Below, in pieces: positions 27,964 to 36,596 of a DNA stretch of 64,000 nucleotides (its first letter is position 1; every line of letters starts with the position of its first letter). This stretch comes from SHVO01 sp050250575. Its GTDB lineage: Bacteria; Pseudomonadota; Alphaproteobacteria; Rhodospirillales; Rhodospirillaceae. The stretch is from positions 268,149-332,148 of the forward strand of contig JBFWOJ010000002.1 in assembly GCA_050250575.1 (NCBI GenBank), read 5' to 3'. The notes beneath the pieces were generated by a model. That model worked only from the letters and a program-made list of their open reading frames with translations, ran no database searches and had not been told where the DNA came from. The position numbers and the translations under genes are program-made.

Positions 27964-28476
27964 GTGCGAGCGGTCTTTCTATTCGTCCTTCTTATTGCAG
28001 CCGTCATCGCGGGCGAAGCGTGCGCGGCCACGGTTCAGCGCATCACCCTCGTGGTGTCGGACATCGAGAAGTCCATTATTTTCTATGAGCGCCTGGGCCT
28101 TGCGAAGATCCACGACGAGGGCCGCTCCGGCACGGCCAACATCCACGGCGTCGACGATCTGCCGCTGACCTCCGACCCGACGCGCAGCCGGATCGTCGTC
28201 ATGAAGGGCGAAGGCGAAAGTACGGAGATCGTGCTGCTGCACTACGACCGGCCGGGCCTTGCCAGCGCGCGCGGCAATCTGATGGGACTGGGCACCGGCG
28301 ACGTGATCATCGGCGTGACCGTTCCCGACCTCCAGGCGGCCTATGCCGCCTTGGACCGCATCGGCGCACGTATCGAAAAGGGCCCGAACGCCTTCACGGC
28401 GGCACCACTGGGTGTAAGGCTTTATGCCTACGATCCCGATGGGCACATGGTCGAGCTGACCCAAGGCGGACGATAA
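27964..28476 (+). CDS. Exported VOC/glyoxalase-fold protein
   Basis: A 170-residue protein with a signal peptide (residues 1-22, ending EACA) and one vicinal-oxygen-chelate domain. Family marks are RITLVVSDIEKSIIFYERLGL near 26-46 and a final YAYDPDGHMVELTQ with the metal Glu. The substrate is unknown. The start is a GTG with GAGAG upstream. Export of a VOC protein is uncommon but known in alphaproteobacteria. Confidence 0.85.
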   Translation: MRAVFLFVLLIAAVIAGEACAATVQRITLVVSDIEKSIIFYERLGLAKIHDEGRSGTANIHGVDDLPLTSDPTRSRIVVMKGEGESTEIVLLHYDRPGLASARGNLMGLGTGDVIIGVTVPDLQAAYAALDRIGARIEKGPNAFTAAPLGVRLYAYDPDGHMVELTQGGR

Positions 28477-28577
28477 GCGCCAAGATGCAGGTCCCGGGCG
28501 GCAGGGCTGGAACGTTCTTCAATCAGGGCCGTTCTTTCTCTGCCCGCACCGAGTCGGTGCACGGCACCGAAAACCGG

Positions 28578-28799
28578 ATGGTTATGGATAAAATCGCCCA
28601 ATTCCTGGAGCGCGCACGGCAGTGCATGGAACTTACCGCGCACGGCTCACCCGAGCAGAGCGAATGGCTGGTCCGCATGGCCGAGGCCTGGACGACGTTT
28701 GCGAGAGAGCGCCGTCAGCAGCTGGAGCTCGGGCAACAGGGTTTTCGCGCCGCAAATTCATACCTCGGGCCGCCGCCGCGCGCACCGCGCACGCCCTGA
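28578..28799 (+). CDS. Small helical protein of unknown function (first of a similar pair)
   Basis: A 73-residue protein. The core FLERARQCMELTAHGSPEQ and EWLVRMAEAWTTFARERR resembles a widespread group of short alphaproteobacterial proteins with the pattern RAxxCxxxA...LxxMAxxWxxLA. It is similar in layout to the next gene. Start ATG at 28578 or 28584; no strong ribosome site. Function unknown. Confidence 0.6.
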   Translation: MVMDKIAQFLERARQCMELTAHGSPEQSEWLVRMAEAWTTFARERRQQLELGQQGFRAANSYLGPPPRAPRTP

Positions 28800-28894
28800 C
28801 GCGGGACGACCGCAAACTCTCTCGGCGCAGTCGGAACAAATCGCTTTTAAAGTGCTTGGACTCTAGAAGCGATTTTCAGGCGGTGCTGGCCCCC

Positions 28895-29128
28895 ATGCCC
28901 TCAGACGCCGAGCCGAAGGATACTTTCACCGATTGGCGCGAGCGCTCCGAAAGTTGGCGGCGCCGGGCCGAGCAACTGCAGCTCATCGCTAACGGCATGG
29001 CGGACATCGGCGCGCGGAATGCCCTGCTCCGGCAAGCGCGGCAATGGCAACGCATGGCCGAGGAAGCCGAACAGCTCGCCGCGCAATGGCGCGGGCGCCA
29101 GGAGCACGAAGAGGCGCATAAGCACTAG
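28895..29128 (+). CDS. Small helical protein of unknown function (second of a similar pair)
   Basis: A 77-residue protein with RERSESWRRRAEQLQLIANGM and RQARQWQRMAEEAEQLAAQW, the same two-helix layout (R-A..Q, then L..A..W..MA) as the gene just upstream. It is highly charged and probably a helical hairpin. The stop codon lies inside a perfect 12-bp tandem repeat. Function unknown; it may be a diverged duplicate of its neighbour. Confidence 0.55.
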   Translation: MPSDAEPKDTFTDWRERSESWRRRAEQLQLIANGMADIGARNALLRQARQWQRMAEEAEQLAAQWRGRQEHEEAHKH

Positions 29129-29144
29129 CTTGAGCACTAGCTTG
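29121..29144 (+). repeat. 12-bp perfect tandem repeat over a stop codon
   Basis: AGCACTAGCTTG occurs twice in direct tandem. The first copy contains the TAG stop of the small gene; the second supplies another TAG in the same frame. It is probably a recent slippage duplication. Confidence 0.85.
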
Positions 29145-29165
29145 CGTCGGCTGAGCGCGAAGGCC

Positions 29166-30932
29166 TCATTTCCCGATCACAATTCCCTCGCGCCGCGGAT
29201 CGGCTCCGCCGACAAGGCCGTCCTTGGTGACGCGGATGGCGTGGATGCCGCTTGCCGCATTGTTCACGCGAACGGTATGGCCGAGCTTCTCAAGCGCCGG
29301 CCGCACCGGCTCGAGGCCTTCTTCCAGCGTGACGGTGTTGCCCATGCCAAGCACGAACGGGTGGGCCGCGGCATGGGCCGGCGACATGTCCCAATCGATC
29401 ATGGCCACAAGGGTTTTCACGACAAAACCGACGATGGCCGGACCGCCGGGGGAGCCGAGCACCATCTCGAGTCTGCCGTTCCGGTCGAAAACGATGGTCG
29501 GCGTCATGGAACTGCGCGGGCGTTTTGAACCGCCAACGCGGTTGGCCACCGTGCGCTTCTCGGCGACGTCTTCATAGGAGAAGTCGGTAAGCTGATTGTT
29601 GAGCATGAAGCCGCCGCGCGTCATCAGGCGGGAGCCGAAGCCGCTTTCGATGGTGCTGGTCATGGCGACCGCATTGCCTTCCTTGTCGATCAGCGAGAAA
29701 TGCGTGGTCGACATCATCTCTGGGCTGGGCGCCGGAACAAAACCGACCTTGGTCGGGACCTTCCCGGCCTCAGCGACCGGGATGCGCGCGTCCGGACGCA
29801 CGAGTCCCGCACGCCGCTTCAGATATTCCGGCGCGATCAAGGCATCGACCGGCACCGGCACCACGTCGGGATCGGCCATGTAGACGGCGCGGTCGGCAAA
29901 CGAGAGCCGGCCCGCCTCCGCCATCAAGTGATAGGAGGTCGGCGACTTCGGTCCAAGAGCGCGCAGATCGTGCGGCTCGAGGATGGCGAGGCTCTGGATG
30001 ACGCCTATGCCGCCCGAGGACGGCGGGCCCATGCCGCAGACCTTGTAGCCGCGGTATCCGCCGCACACCGGTTTGCGTTCCACCGCTCTATAAGCCGTGA
30101 TGTCCTCGAGGGTCATGTCGCCGGGGTTGTGCGGCGCAGTGGTGACGGTGCGCACGATCTCGGCGGCGATCGGACCGGAATAGAAAGCATCGGCCCCCTT
30201 GGCCGCGACTTCGCGCAGCGTGGCCGCGTAGGCGGGGTTCTTGAGAAGGGTTCCGGCCGCCTTCGCGTTGCCGGAGTCATCAAAGTACAAAGCCCGCGCG
30301 GTTTCGCTCTCGCGCAGACTGCGCTCGTTGCTGAGCAGGGCCGAAAGGCGCGGCGATATCTCGAAACCGTTTTCGGCGAGCGCAATCGCCGGCTGGAACA
30401 GACGGTCCCATGGAAGTTTGCCGTGATTCTTATGGGCGAGCTCCATCAGGCGGATCAAACCCGGCACGCCGACCGACCTGCCGCCGACAATCGCCTGCAT
30501 GCGGCCCATCACTTTGCCGTCCTTGGTGAGAAAACGGTTCTCCTCGGCCGCCGCCGGCGCTCTCTCGCGACCATCGTAGCTTCTGAGGGCCTGCGCTTTT
30601 GCGTCCCAATGAACGATGAACGCGCCGCCCCCGATACCCGAGGACTGCGGTTCGACGAGGCCGAGCACGAGATTGACGGCGATGGCCGCGTCCAAGGCCG
30701 AGCCGCCCGCCTCAAGGATTTCGGCGCCGGCGCGGGCCGCGTAAGGATTGGCGGCCGCGACCATCCACTCTTTCCCGGTGCCCGTCTTGGGTTCGCCGCG
30801 TCCGGTGTAGCCTTCCGGAAACTCGTTCGCGGGTATCGGCTTGGCCGCTTGAGCGAAGACGGGTGCGGCGCATGCCAGCACTGCAAGAATGGACGCCGTG
30901 CGGAGCAGCATGGGGATGGCCCTTTTCGTCAT
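29166..30932 (-). CDS. ggt: Gamma-glutamyltransferase
   Basis: A 588-residue periplasmic N-terminal-nucleophile hydrolase that cleaves or transfers the gamma-glutamyl group of glutathione and related peptides. A signal peptide covers residues 1-28 (ending VFAQA). The self-processing site is STTHFSLI with the probable nucleophile Thr409, so large and small subunits of about 380 and 180 residues are expected. Substrate-site blocks GRERAP and GSPGGPAI are present. The ATG has TAGGAG just upstream and overlaps the oppF stop by ATGA, so the enzyme is coupled to a peptide transporter. Confidence 0.95.
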   Translation of the reverse strand: MTKRAIPMLLRTASILAVLACAAPVFAQAAKPIPANEFPEGYTGRGEPKTGTGKEWMVAAANPYAARAGAEILEAGGSALDAAIAVNLVLGLVEPQSSGIGGGAFIVHWDAKAQALRSYDGRERAPAAAEENRFLTKDGKVMGRMQAIVGGRSVGVPGLIRLMELAHKNHGKLPWDRLFQPAIALAENGFEISPRLSALLSNERSLRESETARALYFDDSGNAKAAGTLLKNPAYAATLREVAAKGADAFYSGPIAAEIVRTVTTAPHNPGDMTLEDITAYRAVERKPVCGGYRGYKVCGMGPPSSGGIGVIQSLAILEPHDLRALGPKSPTSYHLMAEAGRLSFADRAVYMADPDVVPVPVDALIAPEYLKRRAGLVRPDARIPVAEAGKVPTKVGFVPAPSPEMMSTTHFSLIDKEGNAVAMTSTIESGFGSRLMTRGGFMLNNQLTDFSYEDVAEKRTVANRVGGSKRPRSSMTPTIVFDRNGRLEMVLGSPGGPAIVGFVVKTLVAMIDWDMSPAHAAAHPFVLGMGNTVTLEEGLEPVRPALEKLGHTVRVNNAASGIHAIRVTKDGLVGGADPRREGIVIGK

Positions 30933-31927
30933 GCTCCTACTGTAGTCGTGCGCCAGTGGTGACACCAGACGTCATGGCCCGGACCGGGCTGTTCGCGCGG
31001 CGGCACCACATCGGCGCAGATCGCGCTCGCACGCGGACACCTCGTGCGAAAGACACAGCCCGACGGAGGGTTGAGCGGGGACGGGAGTTCGCCGCCCAGC
31101 ACAAGCCGCGGCCGGTTGCGGGCGATGGAAGGATCGGGCACCGGAACCGCCGACAACAGGGCTTGCGTATAAGGATGACGCGGGTTGCCGTAGATCGCGT
31201 CCCGCCCGCCGATCTCCATGCATTTTCCGAGATAGAGCACCATCACGCGATGGCTGATATGGCGCACGATCGAAAGATCGTGGCTGATAAAGATCATGGT
31301 GAGGTTCATGGCGCGCTGCAGCTCCATGAGCAGGTTCACCACCTGCGCGCGGACGGAAACGTCGAGCGCGCTGACGGGCTCGTCGCAAACGACGAGTTTC
31401 GGGTTCAGGATCATGGCCCGCGCGATGCCGATGCGCTGGCACTGGCCGCCGGAGAATTCGTGCGGATAGCGATTGATCATGGCGGGGTGCAGGCCGACCG
31501 CGGCCATCATCTCTTTGGCTTTGTCCTTCACCGCCGCCCTCGGCATCTGGGGACGGTAGTTGCGCAACGGCTCGGCGATGACATCGCCCGCCGTCATGCG
31601 CGGATCGAGGCTGGCCAGCGGATCCTGAAAGACAATCTGCATGCGTTCGCGCTCGGCCTTCAGGGCCTTGGCATCCAGATCGGTGAGGGTACGGCCGAGC
31701 CAGGCGACCGTGCCCGCGGTCGCGGGCAGAAGCTGGAGCACGGCGCGTCCCAACGTCGACTTGCCGCAGCCGGACTCGCCGACAATGCCGAGGGTCTCGC
31801 CGGCCTTGAGATCGAAGCTGACGCCGTCGAGCGCTTTGAGCGGCGTGTAGGCGCCAAGGACGAATCCCCCGGTACGCACGGGGAAGTGCACCGAGAGGTC
31901 GCGGACATTGAGGAGGGAATCGCTCAT
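30929..31927 (-). CDS. oppF: Peptide ABC transporter ATP-binding protein (OppF/DppF type)
   Basis: A 332-residue ATPase. Walker A GESGCGKS, signature FSGGQCQRIGIARA, Walker B LVVCDEPVSALD and the H-loop in FISHDLSIVRHI are all intact. The C-terminal oligopeptide-transporter extension with GCVFRTRCP is present. It energises uptake of peptides with OppD. The start ATG overlaps the oppD stop (ATGA), and its own stop overlaps ggt. Confidence 0.93.
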   Translation of the reverse strand: MSDSLLNVRDLSVHFPVRTGGFVLGAYTPLKALDGVSFDLKAGETLGIVGESGCGKSTLGRAVLQLLPATAGTVAWLGRTLTDLDAKALKAERERMQIVFQDPLASLDPRMTAGDVIAEPLRNYRPQMPRAAVKDKAKEMMAAVGLHPAMINRYPHEFSGGQCQRIGIARAMILNPKLVVCDEPVSALDVSVRAQVVNLLMELQRAMNLTMIFISHDLSIVRHISHRVMVLYLGKCMEIGGRDAIYGNPRHPYTQALLSAVPVPDPSIARNRPRLVLGGELPSPLNPPSGCVFRTRCPRASAICADVVPPREQPGPGHDVWCHHWRTTTVGA

Positions 31928-32901
31928 GGGGCAGCCTGCGCATGATTGAGGAAGCAGGCGTTGATCGTATTGCCCGCCGGAACCAGCAGGGGGCGTCGCA
32001 CCGGGCACGGCGCGAAGGCGAATTCGCAGCGCGGATGAAAGGCGCAGCCGGTGGGCAGGCGATGAAGATTCGGCGGCTGGCCGGGAATCGTCGGCAGCAT
32101 GGCCGTCGGCGGATCATCGAGCCGCGGCGTGCAGGCAAGCAGGCCCTTGGTGTAGGGATGGCGCGGCGCGGCAAAAATGTCCTGCGCCGTTCCGTTCTCG
32201 ACAATGCGGCCGGCGTACATGACCGCGACCCGGTCGGCGAGACCGGCAACGACGCCCAGGTCATGGGTGATGAGAACGAATGAGGTGCCGTGCTGCTCCT
32301 TGAGCTCCCGAATGAGATCGAGGATGAGCGCTTGCACCGTCACGTCGAGGGCCGTGGTCGGCTCGTCCGCGATCACCAGCTCCGGCCCGCACAACAGCGC
32401 CATCGCCAGCACGACGCGCTGGCGCAGTCCGCCGGACAACTCATGGGGATACATCGCCATGCGGCGTTCGGGCTCGGGGACCTGAACCCGGCCGAGCATG
32501 GTGACGGCCCCGCGGCGCGCGGCGGCACCATCGAGGCCGCGATGGCGCTCGAGCACCTCCGTCAACTGCCGTCCGATCCGCATGTGCGGGGTGAGCGAGG
32601 TCATCGGATCCTGGAACACCATGGAAAGGCGATTGCCGCGGATCGCGTTGAGGGTGGCTTGATTTGCCTTCAATAGATCGACGCCGCCGAACACGGCGCT
32701 GCCGGTCGCGCGGCCGTTCGCCGCGAGCAGTCCCATGACCGCCATGAAGGTCTGGCTTTTTCCGGAACCGGACTCGCCGACGATGCCGAGGCATTCGCCT
32801 TTATCGATATGCAGCGAAACATCGCTGACGGCGGCGACTTCGCCATCGGCGGTCGCGAAGCGCACGTTGAGGCCGGCAATGTCGAGGATGCGCGTGGACA
32901 T
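31924..32901 (-). CDS. oppD: Peptide ABC transporter ATP-binding protein (OppD/DppD type)
   Basis: A 325-residue ATPase with Walker A GESGSGKS, signature LSGGLRQRVVLAMAL, Walker B LVIADEPTTALD and the C-terminal oligopeptide-transporter part including GCAFHPRCEFAFAPC. It pairs with OppF. ATG at 32901 was chosen because the ABC domain begins there; a long open frame upstream is antisense noise over oppC. The gene starts 2 bases after the oppC stop. Confidence 0.93.
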   Translation of the reverse strand: MSTRILDIAGLNVRFATADGEVAAVSDVSLHIDKGECLGIVGESGSGKSQTFMAVMGLLAANGRATGSAVFGGVDLLKANQATLNAIRGNRLSMVFQDPMTSLTPHMRIGRQLTEVLERHRGLDGAAARRGAVTMLGRVQVPEPERRMAMYPHELSGGLRQRVVLAMALLCGPELVIADEPTTALDVTVQALILDLIRELKEQHGTSFVLITHDLGVVAGLADRVAVMYAGRIVENGTAQDIFAAPRHPYTKGLLACTPRLDDPPTAMLPTIPGQPPNLHRLPTGCAFHPRCEFAFAPCPVRRPLLVPAGNTINACFLNHAQAAP

Positions 32902-32903
32902 CC

Positions 32904-33827
32904 CTAGCGATCCTTGGGATCCAGCGCGTCGCGCAGCCCGTCGCCGAGGAAGTTGAAGCAGAAGAGCGTCACGGTCATGAAAACCGCCGGTACGATCAAC
33001 GTGCGTGAATTGGCCTGGAGCTCGGCGGCGCCTTCGTTCAGGAGCACGCCCCAGCTCGTGAGCGGCTCCTGCACGCCGAGGCCGAGGAAGGAGAGAAAGC
33101 TCTCGAGCAGAATCACCTGTGGAATCGTAAGGGTGACGTAGACGATGACGACGCCGAGCACATTGGGCACGATGTGGCGCGCGATGATGCCGAACGTCGA
33201 GCCGCCCGACGCGCGGGCCGCCTCGATGAACTCCTTGTTCTTCAGGCTGAGTGTCTGGCCGCGCACGATGCGCGCCATGGTCAGCCACTCCACCGCACCG
33301 ATGGCAAGGAACATGAAGATGAAGTTGCGGCCGAACATGACCATCAGGATGATCACGAAAAACGTGAGAGGCACGGAATAGAGAAGATCGACGAAGCGCA
33401 TCAGCATCTGATCCACACGCCCGCCGACAAAGCCGGCGACGGTGCCGACGGCGACGCCGATGACCAGCGCGACGAGAGTTGCGAGAATTCCAACCATGAA
33501 CGAGATCCGCCCTCCGACCAGGGTGCGGGCCAGCAGGTCACGGCCGACCGAATCCGTCCCCAGGTAATGGCCAAGCTCGATATTCGGCGGCATGGGCTCC
33601 ACATGGTCCCAGTCGATGGCGTCGTAGGACCACGGGAGAAAGTACGGAACGACGAAGCAGGCGAGGGCGATGATCGCGAGAAGGACCATGCTGGCGACCG
33701 CAGCGTGATTCCTGCGCAGCCGGCGCCAGGCATCCTGCCAAAGGCTGCGCCCCTGGACCTCGCCAGGGCCGTCGTCGATTCGAAGGTCCTTAAGGGAATC
33801 TGCAAGCATTGGCGCTGGAACCTTCAC
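32904..33827 (-). CDS. oppC: Peptide ABC transporter permease (OppC/DppC type)
   Basis: A 307-residue inner-membrane permease with about six membrane segments. The N-terminal OppC segment (NHAAVASMVLLAIIALACF) is followed by YLGTDSVGRDLLART and the EAA loop around EAARASGGSTFGIIARHIVPN. It forms the channel with OppB. The start is a GTG at 33827; an ATG six codons on is also possible. Confidence 0.92.
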   Translation of the reverse strand: MKVPAPMLADSLKDLRIDDGPGEVQGRSLWQDAWRRLRRNHAAVASMVLLAIIALACFVVPYFLPWSYDAIDWDHVEPMPPNIELGHYLGTDSVGRDLLARTLVGGRISFMVGILATLVALVIGVAVGTVAGFVGGRVDQMLMRFVDLLYSVPLTFFVIILMVMFGRNFIFMFLAIGAVEWLTMARIVRGQTLSLKNKEFIEAARASGGSTFGIIARHIVPNVLGVVIVYVTLTIPQVILLESFLSFLGLGVQEPLTSWGVLLNEGAAELQANSRTLIVPAVFMTVTLFCFNFLGDGLRDALDPKDR

Positions 33828-33898
33828 ATCGATTTCGGCCTGGATTCACAAGGTGTGCGGTGCCCGGACCGTCGCCGCATGCGGATGCGGCATTGCAG

Positions 33899-34834
33899 CT
33901 ACTCATAGCGCACCCTCGGATCGAGGAGGGCGTAGGTCATGTCCACGATCAGATTGGCGACGATGACGAAGGCCGCGCCCACGATGGTGACGCCCATCAC
34001 CAGCGTGTAATCGCGATTGAGCGCGCCCTGCACGAAGTAGCGGCCGATGCCGGGGATCTGAAAGATGGTCTCCACCACCATGGACCCCGTGAGCAGGAAC
34101 GCCGCCGCCGGGCCTAAGAAAGTCACAACCGGCGTCAGCGCCGGCTTCAGGGCGTGGCGAATGATCACAGTGCGGTAGGCAAGGCCCTTGGCGCGGGCGG
34201 TACGGACGAAGTTCGCGCGCAGCGCCTCGATCATGCTGGCGCGCGAAATGCGCGCAATATAGGCGATAAAGGGCAATGCCAGGACCGTCACCGGAAGAAT
34301 ACGGTTGGCGAGCGCGCCGTCATTCCATCCGCCGGCCGGAAGCTGGAACGGCGTATCGCGCAGCCAAACGCCGAAGGCGAGGATGAGGATCTGGCCCATG
34401 ACGAACGTGGGAATCACAATGCCGATCATGGAAAGGCCGGACACCGCATAATCGCGGGCGCTGTTCTGCCTGAGCGCCGCGAGGATGCCGAGGGGCAGGC
34501 CGATGAGGACGGCCAGCACGATCGCCGAAACGCCGTTCTCGATGCTGACGGGCAGGCCCTGGGCGATGAGTTCGGTGACGGTGAAGTCCTTGTACTTGAA
34601 CGACGGACCGAAATCGCCGGAAAGCAGATTGACGAAGTAAGTGAGGAACTGCTGCCAGAGCGGATCATCGAGGCGATAGCGCGCACGCAGGTTCGCGAGC
34701 ACTTCAGGCGGCACAGGCGCTTCGCCGTCGAACGGGCCGCCGGGTGCAAGGCGCATCAGGAAGAAACAAAAGACAATCACGGCGAACAGCGTGGGCACGC
34801 CCACGAGGAGACGCCGCGCGAAATACGACCACAC
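33899..34834 (-). CDS. oppB: Peptide ABC transporter permease (OppB/DppB type)
   Basis: A 311-residue permease beginning WSYFARRLLVGVPTLFAVIV, the conserved first helix of OppB. Further marks are the extracytoplasmic loop RYRLDDPLWQQFLTYFVNLLSGDFG and the EAA loop RTARAKGLAYRTVIIRHALKPAL. About six membrane segments. It is first of the four transporter genes and starts 17 bases after the FAH gene stop. No substrate-binding protein (OppA) lies beside it. Confidence 0.93.
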   Translation of the reverse strand: MWSYFARRLLVGVPTLFAVIVFCFFLMRLAPGGPFDGEAPVPPEVLANLRARYRLDDPLWQQFLTYFVNLLSGDFGPSFKYKDFTVTELIAQGLPVSIENGVSAIVLAVLIGLPLGILAALRQNSARDYAVSGLSMIGIVIPTFVMGQILILAFGVWLRDTPFQLPAGGWNDGALANRILPVTVLALPFIAYIARISRASMIEALRANFVRTARAKGLAYRTVIIRHALKPALTPVVTFLGPAAAFLLTGSMVVETIFQIPGIGRYFVQGALNRDYTLVMGVTIVGAAFVIVANLIVDMTYALLDPRVRYE

Positions 34835-34851
34835 TTTCTATTTTTCCCAGG

Positions 34852-35715
34852 TCATACGGAGGGTTCGGTCATCACGGTATTTGCGAGTACGCCGATGCTT
34901 TCGATCTCGACCTCGACGCGGTCTCCCGGCCGCAACCAGCGCGGCGGTGTGCGCCCCGCTCCCACGCCTGCGGGCGTGCCGGTTGCGATGACGTCGCCGG
35001 CCTCGAGGTGAGTGAAGATCGAGATGTACGAGATAAGCGAGGCAACGGAATGAATCATGTCCGCGGTGCTGGCTTGCTGCATCACCTCTCCATTGACCCG
35101 GGTCGTGAGCATCAGCGCCTGAGGATCGGGGACGCTGGAAGCAGGGACGAGCCAGGGACCGCAGGCCCCCGAGGAATCGAAGTTCTTGCCGGCGGTGAAG
35201 GAGTCCTTCTGAAAATCGCGCACGCTGCCGTCGAGAAAACAGGTGTAGCCGGCGACATGGCTCAAAGAGCGCTCGGGCGGGATGCGCCGGCCGCCGCGCC
35301 CGATCACCACGGCGAGTTCGCCTTCATAATCGTATTCACGCGAGGCGCTGGGGCAGACGATCGACTGGCGGTGGCCGACGAGCGACTGCGTGGTGCGCAT
35401 GAAAAGAAGGGGCTTTTGCGAGACCTCGTTGCCGAGCTCTTTCGCATGTTCGGCGTAGTTGCGTCCGACGCAGATGATACGGCCCGCGTCCGGCACGACC
35501 TGCAAAAGGACAACGTGATCGAGCGCGACGGTCGGCTTGCGCCGGGCGATCACGGCTTCGAGGTTGCCGACCGGACCGCCCGCGAGCACGGAGCGGAGCG
35601 AGGGGCCGGCGTCCGAGAGATCAATGATGTCGTTGCCGACGACCGCGCCGAAGCTCGGTCCGTGATCGTATTCGTAAGAGACAAACTTGACGGAGGAAGG
35701 GGGCACGCGCGTCAC
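34852..35715 (-). CDS. Fumarylacetoacetate hydrolase family protein
   Basis: A 287-residue enzyme of the FAH superfamily. Metal-binding blocks are seen: YDYEGELAVVIGRGGRRIP (two acidic ligands) and DGSVRDFQ, and the catalytic GRNYAEHAKELGN and ATGTPAGVGAGRTPP. Members hydrolyse or decarboxylate beta-diketo acids such as 2-hydroxyhepta-diene-dioates or oxaloacetate; the exact substrate is not evident. The GTG start overlaps the fasciclin-gene stop as GTGA. Confidence 0.9.
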   Translation of the reverse strand: MTRVPPSSVKFVSYEYDHGPSFGAVVGNDIIDLSDAGPSLRSVLAGGPVGNLEAVIARRKPTVALDHVVLLQVVPDAGRIICVGRNYAEHAKELGNEVSQKPLLFMRTTQSLVGHRQSIVCPSASREYDYEGELAVVIGRGGRRIPPERSLSHVAGYTCFLDGSVRDFQKDSFTAGKNFDSSGACGPWLVPASSVPDPQALMLTTRVNGEVMQQASTADMIHSVASLISYISIFTHLEAGDVIATGTPAGVGAGRTPPRWLRPGDRVEVEIESIGVLANTVMTEPSV

Positions 35716-36236
35716 TTGGCGGCGGGAGAGTTGGGCGCGGGTACCGTAGCGGGCGTCGTCAGAACCGTATCGATCACATGGATAATGCCGTTGTCGGCGC
35801 CGATGTCGGCTTTGATGAGCCGGGCGGTATCGATCATCACCGTCTTGGTGGCGTCGATGAGGACCAGCGCACCGTCGGCGGTGGCGGCTTCCATGCGGCG
35901 GCCGAGGAAATCACGGGCAACCACCCGGCCCACGACGACGTGGTGCATCAGCAGGGCGCGCAGCCGGTCCCGGTTCTCCGGCCGCAGCAACATCTGCACG
36001 GTTCCCGGCGGAAGTTTCGCAAAAGCATCGTCGGTCGGCGCGAAGACGGTGAGCGGCCCCTCGGCGGCAAGAAAGTCATTGAGGCCGGCGGCTTTCACGC
36101 CGGCCAGGAAGATGGTGAAGGTGCCCGCGTCGAGGGCGGTGCCGAGGATGTCCTTGGTGGGAAGATTTGGGGATTGGGCGCCGGCGGGCAGAGGTGCGAG
36201 AGCGAGTGCGAGAAAGAGGACCAGCCTGCCAATCAT
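35712..36236 (-). CDS. Secreted fasciclin (FAS1) domain protein
   Basis: A 174-residue protein with a signal peptide (residues 1-20, ending AGAQ) and one FAS1 domain (about 27-165). Hallmarks are GPLTVFAPTDDAFAKLP, LRALLMHHVVVGRV and a final DNGIIHVIDTVL. FAS1 domains mediate adhesion; bacterial copies are exported and of unknown partner. It is first in a leftward run with FAH, oppBCDF and ggt. Confidence 0.92.
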   Translation of the reverse strand: MIGRLVLFLALALAPLPAGAQSPNLPTKDILGTALDAGTFTIFLAGVKAAGLNDFLAAEGPLTVFAPTDDAFAKLPPGTVQMLLRPENRDRLRALLMHHVVVGRVVARDFLGRRMEAATADGALVLIDATKTVMIDTARLIKADIGADNGIIHVIDTVLTTPATVPAPNSPAAK

Positions 36237-36313
36237 GATTGCCCCGTATAAATCTTCGCATCAGCTTGCCATGCGGACTCGCGCCCACGCAAACAGCCTA
36301 GTAAAAGTCGCCC

Positions 36314-36553
36314 ATGAGCGAAGGCGCACCCGAGAATCGCGAGATGTACAAAGAGATCGCCGCTCTGGTGGCGGCGATCGCCAAGGCGTTCGCGCGCCCC
36401 GAAAGCGACGTCATTGCGGCGCTCGATAAGAACATGGTCAGCCTCGAGTTCGGCCGGGACGCCAACGGCAACCGATTCGTGCTCGCCGGCCTGGAAGGGA
36501 AGAGCGCGCGCATCTACCAGGGCGCCATCAAACAAGAGGCTGAAACGCCCTGA
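36314..36553 (+). CDS. Small hypothetical protein
   Basis: A 79-residue acidic protein starting MSEGAPENREMYKEIAALVAAIAKAF, followed by FGRDANGNRFVLAGLEGKSARIY, which looks like a helix plus a small beta sheet. No family recognised. It sits on the plus strand just before the MarR gene, separated by the palindromic operator. No clear ribosome site. Confidence 0.55.
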   Translation: MSEGAPENREMYKEIAALVAAIAKAFARPESDVIAALDKNMVSLEFGRDANGNRFVLAGLEGKSARIYQGAIKQEAETP

Positions 36554-36572
36554 ATCCCTGGGAGTCGGGCGA

Positions 36573-36596
36573 ATAATGATGTATATACATCATTAT
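36573..36596. promoter_or_regulatory. 24-bp perfect palindrome, probable MarR operator
   Basis: ATAATGATGTATATACATCATTAT is a perfect inverted repeat. It reaches into the start codon of the MarR gene (ATG at 36595), so bound repressor would cover the initiation region. A near copy lies just after the same gene, at 37067-37086. Confidence 0.88.

Noticed and set aside
31942..35000. Plus-strand open frames through the opp region
   Set aside because: All are antisense shadows of the certain oppBCDF genes.
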